A stretch of 64,000 nucleotides of DNA from Candidatus Gastranaerophilales bacterium (lineage in GTDB: Bacteria > Cyanobacteriota > Vampirovibrionia > Gastranaerophilales > Gastranaerophilaceae): assembly GCA_944324425.1 (NCBI GenBank), contig CALUWE010000007.1:39174-103173 (forward strand), given 5' to 3'. Below are positions 8,678-16,279 of this stretch, in pieces (the first letter of the stretch is position 1; every line of letters starts with the position of its first letter). Made by a program: the position numbers and the translations under genes. The notes below the pieces were generated by a model. That model ran no database searches. It was given only the letters and a program-made list of their open reading frames with translations, and was not told where the DNA came from.

Positions 8678-9122
8678 CTTCACCTTCCATTTCTTTTAAA
8701 ATATCAATGGCAACTTTGCACAGCACCAAATAACAGTTGTTTCCGAGTTCATACACGGCAATTAAATCGTTTGGGTTTAAAATGTATACAGATTGCCAAT
8801 TTTTATAAAATTCGTAAAATGCAGTCAAAAAATCAGGCAAGCTGCCCTCAATGGCGCCTGTAAACTGCGGCGAATTATATGCGGTAGTGTTTACAAAATT
8901 TTGTTCTTCTTTAATTGTTTCCTTGTCCAGTTGAATTAAAGAAGATGTTAAAAGCGGGTGTATATATATTTTATCCTCAAGTTTTGTGCCTATTTCAATG
9001 TTTTCGTATACAAAAATAAAAGGATTTATACTTTTAACGGTGCAAATTTTTACTCCCTTAAAATTTAATTTGTCCGAATATTCGCTAAATGTATCTAAAA
9101 TTTCTCCTGCCCAATTTTGCAT
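8667..9122 (-). CDS. Tail/baseplate protein, DUF2577-like (XkdR-like)
   Basis: 151 residues. The N-terminal region encodes a beta-rich OB-like segment (CTVKSINPFIFVYENIEIGT) and a C-terminal LGNNCYLVLCKVAI, consistent with DUF2577 proteins placed between the hub protein (XkdQ) and XkdS in PBSX-like tails. Assignment rests on both sequence layout and position; it may contribute to the central spike or hub. Confidence 0.65.
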   Translation of the reverse strand: MQNWAGEILDTFSEYSDKLNFKGVKICTVKSINPFIFVYENIEIGTKLEDKIYIHPLLTSSLIQLDKETIKEEQNFVNTTAYNSPQFTGAIEGSLPDFLTAFYEFYKNWQSVYILNPNDLIAVYELGNNCYLVLCKVAIDILKEMEGEDEL

Positions 9123-9125
9123 ATA

Positions 9126-9896
9126 TTAAATTCTTTCCTTTAGTTCAAGTTCCATTGTGTGAGTATTGCCGTAAGTGTGAACATCGCTTTTTACGGTAAA
9201 ATACCCCTTTTTATTGTTAATTTTGTCTATAAGACGAATAACGCATCCCGATACAATATTGTCATCGCCAATAGCCACAATAAAAGCGTTATTTAGTGAA
9301 TCATCTTTGCTGAAAAATGCAGATATAACATTTTCGCCCAATATAAAGTCGCCTCTTGAATTGTCTCTGAAAGGCAGTAAAACATTTAAGGAAGAGTCGC
9401 CGTCTATATAAAGTTTAAATTCTTCCGTGGCATAAAGGTTTTTTATAAAAATTTCCAAAATATCATAGCGGCTTAAATTGCCCAAGCTTACAACATTCAA
9501 TTTGTTTTCAACGGCGGTTTTTATATTTTGCAAATTTGAGTATATTTTTAGGCCGCTCAGCAAATTGTTAACGGCATTGAAAATTTTACCGGCAAATCTT
9601 CCTGTTACTTTTTCGTTTAAAAGAATCGTAAAATAATCATTCGCTTCTATTTCGACAAGTTTTTTGTCGGCCATGTAATTAATTCGTGTTATAAAGCCGC
9701 TAAAAATGCTTTTGTTATTGTCATTTTTAATTTTGACGGTTGAATTTATTTTTGCTTTATATTTTATAAAGTTGGAATCATTTTCATTATAAACAAATGA
9801 AAACTTTGCACTCCTTGAAATAAGACTGAGGCAGCCCCTTATTGTTGCATTGGTATTTACGGTTTTTATCTCATTGTCATCTATATAGAATTTCAT
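9126..9896 (-). CDS. Baseplate hub protein, XkdQ / late-control-D-like
   Basis: 256 residues from the ATG at 9896. The frame also opens 21 codons earlier (9959), but AAGGGGG about 11 bases before 9896 and the TGAAATG junction with the upstream stop favour the shorter form. It resembles XkdQ/gpD-type hub proteins: beta-rich N-terminus, SGFITRINYMADKKLVEIEA, and GENVISAFFSKDDSLNNAFI in the second half. In contractile tails this trimer links tube and spike. Confidence 0.75.
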   Translation of the reverse strand: MKFYIDDNEIKTVNTNATIRGCLSLISRSAKFSFVYNENDSNFIKYKAKINSTVKIKNDNNKSIFSGFITRINYMADKKLVEIEANDYFTILLNEKVTGRFAGKIFNAVNNLLSGLKIYSNLQNIKTAVENKLNVVSLGNLSRYDILEIFIKNLYATEEFKLYIDGDSSLNVLLPFRDNSRGDFILGENVISAFFSKDDSLNNAFIVAIGDDNIVSGCVIRLIDKINNKKGYFTVKSDVHTYGNTHTMELELKERI

Positions 9897-9897
9897 T

Positions 9898-10563
9898 TCA
9901 GCTTTTGCCCCCTTGAGTCTGAAGTTTGACACCTTCAATATTGGCATTTGGGTCATCAATGCCGTTATTTTTGGCTAAAGTTTTATAATCAAGGCCGTAT
10001 TTGTCCGCAATTGAATAAACAGTGTCTTTTGAGGTCATTAAAATGAAGCTTGGCAGATTAAGCGAGTTATTTCTTGTTATAAGTCCGTTGCTGGAAATTA
10101 TTTTATATGTGGGGTTTCTGTACTCAAGAAGTTCCAAAATATACGGTTTTGAAGAAATACTTTCTCTTATTGTTTGGCTGAATGATGCAACCATACAGTC
10201 AATGCTGATTTCATCATCAATAACAAGCCTGATTTTTGTCTGCCCTTGTGTCCATTTTGTCAGGATGGATACCGCTTTTTCCAAGGAAAACTCATCTTCT
10301 ATGTATGTTGAATTTTTATTTGAATAATAGGTTATACCTGAATATGTTTTAAAAACACTGTTATCTTCGGGTAAAAAATGCGAAAGGGTAATTTTTAACG
10401 GTTTTTGGTATGCCATAATATTTACTTCGCCAAATCCTATGATTTCATAGCTGTTAAAACTTTTTTCATATTTTATTTCAATGCTTTTGGGGTTTATCGG
10501 CAGAACAATTTGTTCTCCGGTTGTTTCCGAATAAAGCATTATATTGAGTCTTTTGGTTGCCAT
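9898..10563 (-). CDS. LysM-domain tail protein, XkdP-like
   Basis: 221 residues. The C-terminal approximately 45 residues form a LysM module (KDTVYSIADKYGLDYKTLAK, then NNGIDDPN), which binds peptidoglycan or, in phage tails, acts as an assembly module. The N-terminal 150 residues match the XkdP/gp53-like fold region (INPKSIEIKYEKSFNSYEII). In PBSX-type operons this gene follows the tape measure and precedes the hub gene, as here. Confidence 0.82.
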   Translation of the reverse strand: MATKRLNIMLYSETTGEQIVLPINPKSIEIKYEKSFNSYEIIGFGEVNIMAYQKPLKITLSHFLPEDNSVFKTYSGITYYSNKNSTYIEDEFSLEKAVSILTKWTQGQTKIRLVIDDEISIDCMVASFSQTIRESISSKPYILELLEYRNPTYKIISSNGLITRNNSLNLPSFILMTSKDTVYSIADKYGLDYKTLAKNNGIDDPNANIEGVKLQTQGGKS

Positions 10564-10578
10564 TTTGCCATTCCTTAA

Positions 10579-11214
10579 TTAATACTTGTTGGAAATACTT
10601 TTATTTCTAGCTGCAATTTTTAATGCTTCAGCAAGCATTTTTCCGAATTCGTTAAAATTGTTATTCTCTTCTTTAGCTGAAAAATTGGAAATATTCAGGC
10701 TTGTTTTATTTAAAATGCTCTTTGATTCATTAATTTTGTTGGTAATTTTTGTTATGTTTTGATCAGATGATGTTTTATTGTTAATTTTGGTCTTGCCTGT
10801 GTCTTCTTTGTTGTCCGGCAAGGTGTAAGAAAAGTTTGTGTGTTTTGTGTTGAAGTTAAAAAAATCGTTTTTGACGGTATAAAAATTTTTGATATTTTCC
10901 AAAAAATTGTTCAAAACATTGCCGTTTTCAGTTGTTTTATATTCATTGTTTTTTGAACCTTTATTTTGGTCTGCTTTCTCCTTTATTTTTTGCTTTTTTT
11001 GTTTTGGTTCATTGCTTTCGGCATTTTTTTTATTAGAGGCTTTTTCCCCTTTGTTTTGATTATTGGTTTTGTCTGTATTATTTTTCTTTTTTTCCTTGGC
11101 GGCAGAGAATAAGCCTCTGTCGCCAATTTTAACTGCGAGATTTTCTTGAATTTTTTTGTACGGTTCAATTAATTCAATAATTTTTTTTATTTTGCTGTAA
11201 ATATCAACTATCAA
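10579..11214 (-). CDS. Tape-measure-position protein, unusually short
   Basis: 211 residues starting with TTG at 11214, supported by AGAGGA about 7 bases upstream and by overlap with the frameshift-product stop (ATTGA). It occupies the tape-measure slot between the tail assembly chaperone and the LysM protein, but is far shorter than PBSX XkdO (over 1,000 residues). Residues about 35-100 are Lys/Asn/Glu-rich low complexity; the rest is helical and Ser/Asn/Lys rich. It has no hydrophobic segments or enzymatic domain. If it is the tape measure, the tail would be only about 30 nm at 0.15 nm per residue. A different role cannot be excluded. Confidence 0.6.
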   Translation of the reverse strand: MIVDIYSKIKKIIELIEPYKKIQENLAVKIGDRGLFSAAKEKKKNNTDKTNNQNKGEKASNKKNAESNEPKQKKQKIKEKADQNKGSKNNEYKTTENGNVLNNFLENIKNFYTVKNDFFNFNTKHTNFSYTLPDNKEDTGKTKINNKTSSDQNITKITNKINESKSILNKTSLNISNFSAKEENNNFNEFGKMLAEALKIAARNKSISNKY

Positions 11215-11749
11215 TTTATATCCTCTGTGCTTATTAAGTATTTTGCATATAGAAATATCTTTTCAAATTCGCTTAACTTGAGGATTTTATCGGGCAAAAT
11301 GCCATATTGCAAATAGTAGGCACAAAGCCCGAGCTCAAAATCCTCTTTTATGGCTTTTTTTGAAATTCAACTTCCTCCTGAAAGATACTTTTGGGGTTTA
11401 AATTATTTTGCTCAATAATAAATTCAATGATTTTTAAAATATCATCAGGTTCAAAAAGCATTTCTATAACTTCGTAATATGTTTTGATATAGCCGTTTTC
11501 TTTGGCTTTCAGCGCTACATTTTTCAGGTTTAGCGCTTTATAAATTACAGGTTTCATCCATTCGTAAATTTCGCCAAAACTGTTTCTTTCAACGGCTTTA
11601 AGGGAAAACATCAAATCAAGTTTTTCGCTTCTTGTAAGTCCTTCGACTTCAAAAATGCTGTCTTTAATTTTCAGTGTTGTTTTTTCTTTTTTATTTCTGT
11701 TTTGATAATTTTCTTCTATTTTTTTTAATAAAATTTCAATATTTTCCAT
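11211..11749 (-). CDS. Tail assembly chaperone long form by -1 frameshift (G-T type)
   Basis: The short chaperone frame (stop at 11348) continues in the -1 frame after the slippery site at 11354-11360. The extension adds 47 residues, starting AIKEDFELGLCAYYLQYGIL and ending at TGA 11211-11213, with no stop in between. The conserved pattern of such extensions (DFELGLCAYY, LSEFEKIFLYAKYL) is present. In long-tailed phages the G and GT products chaperone the tape measure during tail assembly. The extension frame has no start codon of its own, so frameshifting is the natural way to express it. Confidence 0.8.
11348..11749 (-). CDS. Tail assembly chaperone short form (XkdN-like)
   Basis: 133 residues, encoded between the tail tube and the tape-measure candidate, as in PBSX (XkdN) and lambda (gpG). 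It is helical and acidic, with LTRSEKLDLMFSLKAVE and a conserved-looking MLFEPDDILKIIEFIIEQNN segment. It ends FQKKP at the frameshift site. It probably binds the tape measure to keep it extended while tube subunits polymerise. Confidence 0.75.
   Translation of the reverse strand: MENIEILLKKIEENYQNRNKKEKTTLKIKDSIFEVEGLTRSEKLDLMFSLKAVERNSFGEIYEWMKPVIYKALNLKNVALKAKENGYIKTYYEVIEMLFEPDDILKIIEFIIEQNNLNPKSIFQEEVEFQKKP
11354..11360 (-). promoter_or_regulatory. -1 ribosomal frameshift heptamer A AAA AAG
   Basis: On the minus strand the codons read CAA AAA AAG CCA TAA, so A AAA AAG is phased exactly as X XXY YYZ, three codons before the zero-frame stop. This is one of the most efficient bacterial -1 slippery heptamers. 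A GAGGAAG sequence about 10-15 bases upstream could act as a stimulatory Shine-Dalgarno-like element. Confidence 0.82.
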
Positions 11750-11752
11750 TTA

Positions 11753-12181
11753 TCAGTTTTTCCCGTTAATTAAATCGACAACTACAATGTCAGAAGCTCT
11801 GAACCTGAATGTTTTTTCAATCAGAGCGCCCTTTTGCCAATTTGCAAGCGGAAATTCATCAAACGTTACACCGTTTATTGTGTATCCTTCTTCTTCGCCG
11901 TTTGCAGCAGGGTCTGCCAAGTTGCATTCTATTGTGAATCTTGTATTTGTGTTTTGAAGATATTTGTTGCAAAGCTCCGCAGAAATTGAATTAACGGATT
12001 CAAACGCAAGATCGCCCGCATATTGAACAGAAACCGCTTGTCTGTCAATGGTAAAGCCGACAATAACATCTTCATATGTTGGAATTACTTTTAAATTTAT
12101 ATATTTCAAAATGCCTATTTCTTCGCCATCGAGCCATACTCTTCCGTATGTGCCTCTGAGTGCTGCTTCAACGGTTGTCAT
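11753..12181 (-). CDS. Phage tail tube protein (XkdM-like)
   Basis: 142 residues. Matches the small tail-tube family of PBSX-type contractile phages (XkdM/DUF2001): an N-terminal GTYGRVWLDGEEIG, a central FTIDRQAVSVQYAGDLAFES, and a C-terminal FRFRASDIVVVDLI. Hexameric rings of this protein form the inner tube through which DNA passes. It follows the sheath gene after one base. Confidence 0.85.
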   Translation of the reverse strand: MTTVEAALRGTYGRVWLDGEEIGILKYINLKVIPTYEDVIVGFTIDRQAVSVQYAGDLAFESVNSISAELCNKYLQNTNTRFTIECNLADPAANGEEEGYTINGVTFDEFPLANWQKGALIEKTFRFRASDIVVVDLINGKN

Positions 12182-12182
12182 A

Positions 12183-13268
12183 TTATTCTTCCTCGCTTTC
12201 TAATGATTGAAAAAGATAAAAACCAAGATCTAAATCTTCCATACAATCTGTCGGTGAACAAACGCCGTCCAATATAACGTAAGATCCGGTGTTATATTGA
12301 ATGACATCCTGATAGCTCATATTTTCGGTGCTGACGCCTTTGCCTTCTATGTAGGCTTTGGTTTTTTCGTAGCTTAAATAAACCTTGTTTTCGTTTGCTT
12401 CATCCAAAAGTCCTTCCGATGCGAGGCTTTTCAGATAGGTGTTAATCGCGCCGATAAAACGTTTCTTGTTTGCATAATTATTTATGTATTTGCCTACATA
12501 ATTTTGTCTGAATGTTGAAACTATATCGCCTGCAATCATATCCATAATGTTTACCACTCTTATTTTTTGGAATGCTTCCGTCAAGCCGTCCGTCAAAGTT
12601 ACAAGGGAATTAACGGCTCTGCCGAATTTAAAGCTTCCGTCCTGATATATTATGACCAAATTGCCTTCTTTAACCGCTTTATCAGCATCTTGCGAAACAT
12701 TGGCGTCAACTATTTCGCTCAATTCAAAATAGGTTAACGATCTGCTGTTTGATAATCCCGCTAAAGCTCCGGCAATTCTTGCCGTATACCTTGCAGCCGT
12801 TACGGTTTTTACTTCGTTATTGTGAGAAATTTTAATGTCATCAGATTGAAAATTGATAATATATGTTGAATCCATTCCTTCTGCATTGGCAAAAATTGCA
12901 ATTGAATAGTTATTTTTCTCCCTTTTTTTATTAAGGTAGTTTTTAATTGCAACCATGTCGCTTTCGGATGCGTCAGGGTATACGAGAGTATAATTGTTGT
13001 ATTTATCCAGCTTGTTTGTTAAGTCGGAAATTTCTTCTTCCTTTTTTAAAACGGTAACTTTTTTAGGGTTTCCTTTAAAGCAAAGTTCAATATTAAGGTA
13101 ATTTTCGGGGGTTAGGCTGTCAGATTTCACTTCATTCAAGCCGCTATATGATATTTGGTCTGCTTCGGAATCCAAAACCATAATAATATGCCCCCTTGTT
13201 TGTCTTTTAATTGCTGCAACCGCAAGCTCTTTAAAAGTTACGGTAAAGCTTGGTTGTTTATCGGGCAT
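12183..13268 (-). CDS. Contractile tail sheath protein (XkdK-like)
   Basis: 361 residues; forms the contractile outer tail. Typical sheath segments include VTAARYTARIAGALAGLSNSR, the segment SLTYFELSEIVDANVS, the FGRAVNSLVTLTDG strand near residue 220, and the C-terminal domain with FRQNYVGKYINNYANKKRFI. It is shorter than PBSX XkdK (about 460), suggesting loss of the protruding outer domain and a minimal core sheath. Its presence makes the particle myovirus-like. Confidence 0.88.
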   Translation of the reverse strand: MPDKQPSFTVTFKELAVAAIKRQTRGHIIMVLDSEADQISYSGLNEVKSDSLTPENYLNIELCFKGNPKKVTVLKKEEEISDLTNKLDKYNNYTLVYPDASESDMVAIKNYLNKKREKNNYSIAIFANAEGMDSTYIINFQSDDIKISHNNEVKTVTAARYTARIAGALAGLSNSRSLTYFELSEIVDANVSQDADKAVKEGNLVIIYQDGSFKFGRAVNSLVTLTDGLTEAFQKIRVVNIMDMIAGDIVSTFRQNYVGKYINNYANKKRFIGAINTYLKSLASEGLLDEANENKVYLSYEKTKAYIEGKGVSTENMSYQDVIQYNTGSYVILDGVCSPTDCMEDLDLGFYLFQSLESEEE

Positions 13269-13695
13269 TTTTATTCTCCTTTATACTAAAATCAAGTTTT
13301 TGCATAAGTTCATACTCTGTTTCTTCTTTATTGGTGTAAAAGTTCAAACCAAAGGTCATAATAAGAGTTTTATTGTTAACCATAAAAACGACATTATCTA
13401 AAGCTATTTTTTTGTTTCCGAATTCAATGACAGGCAAAAGTGCGGAAGATAATAATTCTTGCATTTGAAAAAGTTCAACGGGCTTATTTTCGCTGTTTTT
13501 CATACAAGTGAGTTCAAAAACAAGGCTGCAAAATTTTTTATTCAAATTATCTGCCGCTTGAACCTTAAAATCTTTCAAGTCAACAAAAATAAAAGGGAAT
13601 TTTGTGTGCTTTATTTCGTCAAAATGAAAAATTATACTGTTATCAACTTTTGCGATGGCATTTTTTATTGAATTTTTAATCTCATCTATTAACAT
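13258..13695 (-). CDS. Tail terminator / head-tail joining protein, putative
   Basis: 145 residues from the ATG at 13695 (AGAAAG 8 bases upstream); a GTG three codons earlier is possible but poorly spaced. It sits immediately before the sheath gene in the XkdJ-like slot. The alternating strands (FHFDEIKHTKFPFIFVDL, LVFELTCMKN) resemble small tail-terminator proteins such as lambda gpU or XkdJ, but no diagnostic motif is visible. The call is mainly positional. Confidence 0.55.
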   Translation of the reverse strand: MLIDEIKNSIKNAIAKVDNSIIFHFDEIKHTKFPFIFVDLKDFKVQAADNLNKKFCSLVFELTCMKNSENKPVELFQMQELLSSALLPVIEFGNKKIALDNVVFMVNNKTLIMTFGLNFYTNKEETEYELMQKLDFSIKENKNAR

Positions 13696-14032
13696 CAAAA
13701 TCACTTTCTATAATTTTTTCTTGTCTGCATTTGATTTGAATTGAAAAGTTATAAATTTTAACTCCGCCTGCATATAGCGTGTAAATTTCACCCTTGGAAG
13801 TTACAACGCAAAGCTTGTCGTTTTCTTTGATTTGAATTTTTTCATCAAAATTGAGATAAATTGTAAATTCCGAGTTGAGAAGAGGTACATTTTGGCTGTA
13901 TGAGGTATTGTTTAAATTTATTGCAAGATGGCAGGGGATATTTTCATAAACGGTTTCATATTTTTTAGTTGCCAAGTTGTTTATAACTTCGTAATTTTCC
14001 CTTTTAACGGTTAAAATATCATTTTTGAACAT
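13682..14032 (-). CDS. Head closure / neck protein, putative (XkdH-like)
   Basis: 116 residues, beta-rich, located between the connector-like and terminator-like genes, where PBSX-type phages encode XkdH (DUF3599) stopper proteins. Visible segments: LTVKRENYEVINNLATKKYE, CHLAINLN, and KLCVVTSKGEIYTLYAGG, compatible with a small head-closure barrel. It overlaps both neighbours by a few bases. The function is inferred from gene order. Confidence 0.55.
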   Translation of the reverse strand: MFKNDILTVKRENYEVINNLATKKYETVYENIPCHLAINLNNTSYSQNVPLLNSEFTIYLNFDEKIQIKENDKLCVVTSKGEIYTLYAGGVKIYNFSIQIKCRQEKIIESDFDVNR

Positions 14033-14339
14033 CGTTTATTCCCCTTATTATTTTGTAGGAATCAAGTCTTCCGAAGAAGGGCGACAAGTTTGAAAAGGAA
14101 ACGGAAAGGTCGCCCTCTGAGTAGGATTGAACTTTTGCACCATTAAAAATATCACTTTTTAAGCAGTCTGATATAACGGAAACAACCGAAGCAAACATAA
14201 AATCTTCAATTTCGTTTCTGTTTAAATAGAAGAGAATTTCATTAATTAAAGCTTCTATTTTGAGCTTTATGGTTTCATTTTCTTCCTTATCACTCATTTT
14301 TAAAACCGCTTCTATTATTTGTTCGTTTTGCATATTCAA
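14019..14339 (-). CDS. Head-tail connector protein, putative
   Basis: 106 residues, helical N-terminal two thirds (EQIIEAVLKMSDKEENETIK, ALINEILFYLNRNEIEDFM), with a C-terminal YSEGDLSVSFSN. This layout is typical of gp6/YqbG-type adaptor proteins that dock on the portal; they are encoded right after the major capsid gene, as here. Confidence 0.58.
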   Translation of the reverse strand: MNMQNEQIIEAVLKMSDKEENETIKLKIEALINEILFYLNRNEIEDFMFASVVSVISDCLKSDIFNGAKVQSYSEGDLSVSFSNLSPFFGRLDSYKIIRGINDVQK

Positions 14340-14367
14340 TTCCTTTTTTCTTCGGTAACAGACTTAA

Positions 14368-15195
14368 TTATTGTTGTTGAGCAATTTTATGAACATAAAT
14401 TGCCGATGCTTTGTTTGTTAGTACAAACGCATCATGGATGATTCTTCCTTCGACAAGCGAACCTGAAACTCCGGGCGGATTTGTATGAATTTTGTATTCA
14501 TTCAATTTAACGGGCGCACAAAGTGCTGACGGGTGAGTTACAACAAAATTAACATTTGCGCTAAAATAACTTGTCGGAGCAACTATAACGGGCACTCCGT
14601 CAATTTTTCCCACTTGGCCGTTTAAAACAATTTGTTGGCCGAGGTCTGAATTTTTTATAAATGTTTCATCCAGCTTTAAAAATTTATAAAAAGAAGGTGT
14701 AACAAGTGCAACCCTGCCTACAATGGGCACTTTGTAATCTGATAATTTTTCCATGGCGGTTAAAAATTGCTCATAGGCGTTAGATTTCGTTGTAGCCGAT
14801 GTTTCTGTTGTTTTGGCGCCTGCAATAAGTTTTGAAATGCGGTAAATATCAATTGCAGGTATAACAACTTCGTCAAGCTGGCGTCTTAAGGCTGCACCTG
14901 CTGATTTCACACCCTCTTGGCCAAGTTCATAGGCTTTATCAATTGTAAATGTGAAAGCTTTATCTTGAGATAAGGTTAAAGACTGTACGCTGTCTGATAA
15001 TTCATCGGGTGTGCCGTATCTTTGCGAACCTGTTTTTGTATAATCTGATAATTCGCTTGTTTCAATTGAATAAATTTTTACCGTGTCAACTCCCGTCCAG
15101 TCATAATCAAAGTTAATAATTGAATCTGTTAAAGAGCCTAACTTGAATCTTTCGTCAACTTTTGAAGAATACTTTTGTGCTAAATTTACTGTCAT
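14368..15195 (-). CDS. Phage major capsid protein
   Basis: 275 residues. It resembles the major capsid proteins of Clostridia/Gram-positive phages with a DUF4355 scaffold: starts TVNLAQKYSSKVDERFKLG, then FDYDWTGVDTVKIYSIETS, TKTGSQRYGTPDEL, SLTLSQDKAFTFTIDKA, and a C-terminal HK97-like domain with VPVIVAPTSYF. The presence of capsid, scaffold, portal and connectors means that a DNA-containing head is expected, not just a tail-like bacteriocin. Confidence 0.88.
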   Translation of the reverse strand: MTVNLAQKYSSKVDERFKLGSLTDSIINFDYDWTGVDTVKIYSIETSELSDYTKTGSQRYGTPDELSDSVQSLTLSQDKAFTFTIDKAYELGQEGVKSAGAALRRQLDEVVIPAIDIYRISKLIAGAKTTETSATTKSNAYEQFLTAMEKLSDYKVPIVGRVALVTPSFYKFLKLDETFIKNSDLGQQIVLNGQVGKIDGVPVIVAPTSYFSANVNFVVTHPSALCAPVKLNEYKIHTNPPGVSGSLVEGRIIHDAFVLTNKASAIYVHKIAQQQ

Positions 15196-15212
15196 TTTTA
15201 TTCCTTTCTTTC

Positions 15213-15677
15213 TTATAATTTATTTGTGTCAAAACCTTCGATAAACGGGTCATACTCTTTATTTTTGGATGTTTGCGGCAATGGCGCATTTGAATAATCC
15301 TGAAAGATGCTTTTTTTAATTTTTTCAATATAGGTTTTTAAAATTTCAATTTTTTCTTTTGTTTTTTCCATATTTAAAGGAACATATACTAGCTCTAAGG
15401 CATCTTTTTCAAGTCCCGCATCGTTTAACAAACTGTAAACTTCTTCTTTTTGTTTTGCGGTCATGCATTCATTTTCTTTTTCCTGATACTTCGATCTCAA
15501 TTTTTCTAACTCGGCTTTAGCTGTCTCTAATTCGTCTGCATCATCATTTTGGCTTTCTTTTTGATTTGAACCTTTTTTTTCGAGAAATTCTTTTTCGAGC
15601 TTTTCTCTAAATTCTTTCAAATCTTTTTCCGAATAAAGTTTTTCTTCTTCAGGTTTTTTGTTTTTGTTTTCTTCCAT
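15213..15677 (-). CDS. Capsid scaffold protein (DUF4355/GP20-like)
   Basis: 154 residues, highly charged, with a coiled-coil middle (KEFREKLEKEFLEKK, then DELETAKAELEKLRSKYQEK) and a C-terminal LLNDAGLEKDALELVYVPLN segment characteristic of phage GP20/DUF4355 scaffolds. It lies directly upstream of the capsid gene (17 bases), as in most tailed phages. It is expected to template procapsid assembly and then leave. Confidence 0.82.
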   Translation of the reverse strand: MEENKNKKPEEEKLYSEKDLKEFREKLEKEFLEKKGSNQKESQNDDADELETAKAELEKLRSKYQEKENECMTAKQKEEVYSLLNDAGLEKDALELVYVPLNMEKTKEKIEILKTYIEKIKKSIFQDYSNAPLPQTSKNKEYDPFIEGFDTNKL

Positions 15678-15720
15678 TTACCTTTCCTTTCTTTTTGAAG
15701 TGCTCCACAACCTTCATAAT

Positions 15721-15903
15721 TCAATTATAGGTGTTTGAAAAACGGGCATTTTTTGTGGGGTTCAAATGCTTGTTGCTATTGAGATACAGCTTAATTGCTT
15801 TGTTTATTATTTCATTCTTTGTAAGCTTTGTATTTTTTGAGGAATTTTCAAGCTCTGAATACGAAAAAGCAGGCAAAGAAACGTAAAAATTTACATATTC
15901 CAT
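15721..15903 (-). CDS. Small ribbon-helix-helix-like protein, candidate regulator
   Basis: 60 residues; first gene of the phage operon. An N-terminal beta strand (YVNFYVSLPAFSYSELENSS) followed by a Thr/Lys-rich turn and helix (KLTKNEIINKAIKLYL) has the shape of CopG/Arc-type ribbon-helix-helix DNA-binding proteins. AAGGAG lies 9 bases before the ATG. If the fold is right, it could bind the palindrome at 15965-15986 and control the operon. The assignment is by pattern only. Confidence 0.6.
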   Translation of the reverse strand: MEYVNFYVSLPAFSYSELENSSKNTKLTKNEIINKAIKLYLNSNKHLNPTKNARFSNTYN

Positions 15904-15937
15904 GCTCCATACTCCTTAGAAAGTCTAACTCTGTTAA

Positions 15938-15965
15938 GCTATAATCTTATCTGACAATACTACAA
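15938..15965 (-). promoter_or_regulatory. Candidate promoter of the phage operon
   Basis: On the minus strand TTGTAG (15960-15965) and TATAGC (15938-15943) are 16 bases apart, ending 35 bases upstream of the first ATG. The -10 is imperfect, which would suit a repressed or activator-dependent promoter. Confidence 0.4.
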
Positions 15966-15986
15966 CCGAATATTAACCAATTCGGT
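15965..15986. promoter_or_regulatory. Candidate operator palindrome of the phage operon
   Basis: Perfect inverted repeat ACCGAAT-8 bases-ATTCGGT that abuts the candidate -35 element. On the minus strand its spacer and edges contain GGTTAATATT, the same 10 bases found upstream of the isolated portal gene (24797-24806, plus strand). Confidence 0.5.
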
Positions 15987-16106
15987 AATATAACAAAATG
16001 TCTTCTTTTTTGATTTTCAAAAAAAGCGCTAAAAATAAAGGAATTTGCTTTAGTTATCTCGGTTATTTGCACTACATTTTTTATATTAACAATTTGTAAT
16101 AAAAGT

Positions 16107-16135
16107 TTGCAAAAAAAGCGAAATTGATGTATATT
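16107..16135 (+). promoter_or_regulatory. Candidate promoter of a short RNA
   Basis: TTGCAA (16107-16112) and TATATT (16130-16135) with exactly 17 bases between. It points away from the phage operon toward the hairpin at 16171-16192. Confidence 0.4.
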
Positions 16136-16141
16136 ATTATT

Positions 16142-16192
16142 GTTGTTAATGCTTCGGATAGTATGCGAATGGGTAGAAATACCCTTTTTTTT
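16142..16192 (+). ncRNA. Candidate ~50-nt small RNA with GNRA-loop terminator
   Basis: Starts about 7 bases after the TATATT element and ends with GGGTA-GAAA-TACCC plus eight Ts, a textbook intrinsic terminator with a GAAA tetraloop. Upstream of it a 4-bp TTCG/CGAA stem encloses GATAGTATG. No open frame fits. It could also be only a terminator blocking read-through. Confidence 0.35.
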
Positions 16193-16221
16193 CCCTCGTT
16201 TTCGGATATATTTCTAGAAGC

Positions 16222-16254
16222 AATAAAAAACCCGTGTATTTCTTATACACAGGC
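16222..16254 (-). terminator. Intrinsic terminator of the RipA-like gene
   Basis: On the minus strand a 9-bp stem CCTGTGTAT/ATACACGGG (one G-U) with loop AAGAA is followed by TTTTTTATT. It lies 26 bases downstream of the stop at 16280. Confidence 0.75.
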
Positions 16255-16279
16255 ATTTTAAATTTTTATGCAGCCCTTT

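Larger units (their letters stand above)
15904..16279. other. 376-base intergenic region upstream of the phage operon
   Basis: No protein-coding gene is visible. It holds the ribosome-binding site and candidate promoter of the minus-strand phage operon, a perfect palindrome, a plus-strand promoter-plus-terminator unit that could make a ~50-base RNA, and the terminator of the RipA-like gene. No attachment-site repeat or tRNA gene is recognisable. Confidence 0.7.

Noticed and set aside
9897..9959. Extended N-terminus (21 codons) of the hub protein.
   Set aside because: It would overlap the LysM gene by 62 bases; AAGGGGG and the TGAAATG junction favour the start at 9896.
10579..11214. Reading the short tape-measure-slot gene as a frameshifted remnant of a long tape measure.
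   Set aside because: The frame is clean, has a good start and stop, and is tightly packed with neighbours on both sides, leaving no room for a longer degraded gene.
15904..16279. Search for phage attachment sites, integrase or tRNA genes flanking the phage cluster.
   Set aside because: No direct repeats shared with 3730-3770 and no tRNA-like sequence were found by eye; this does not prove absence of degenerate sites.
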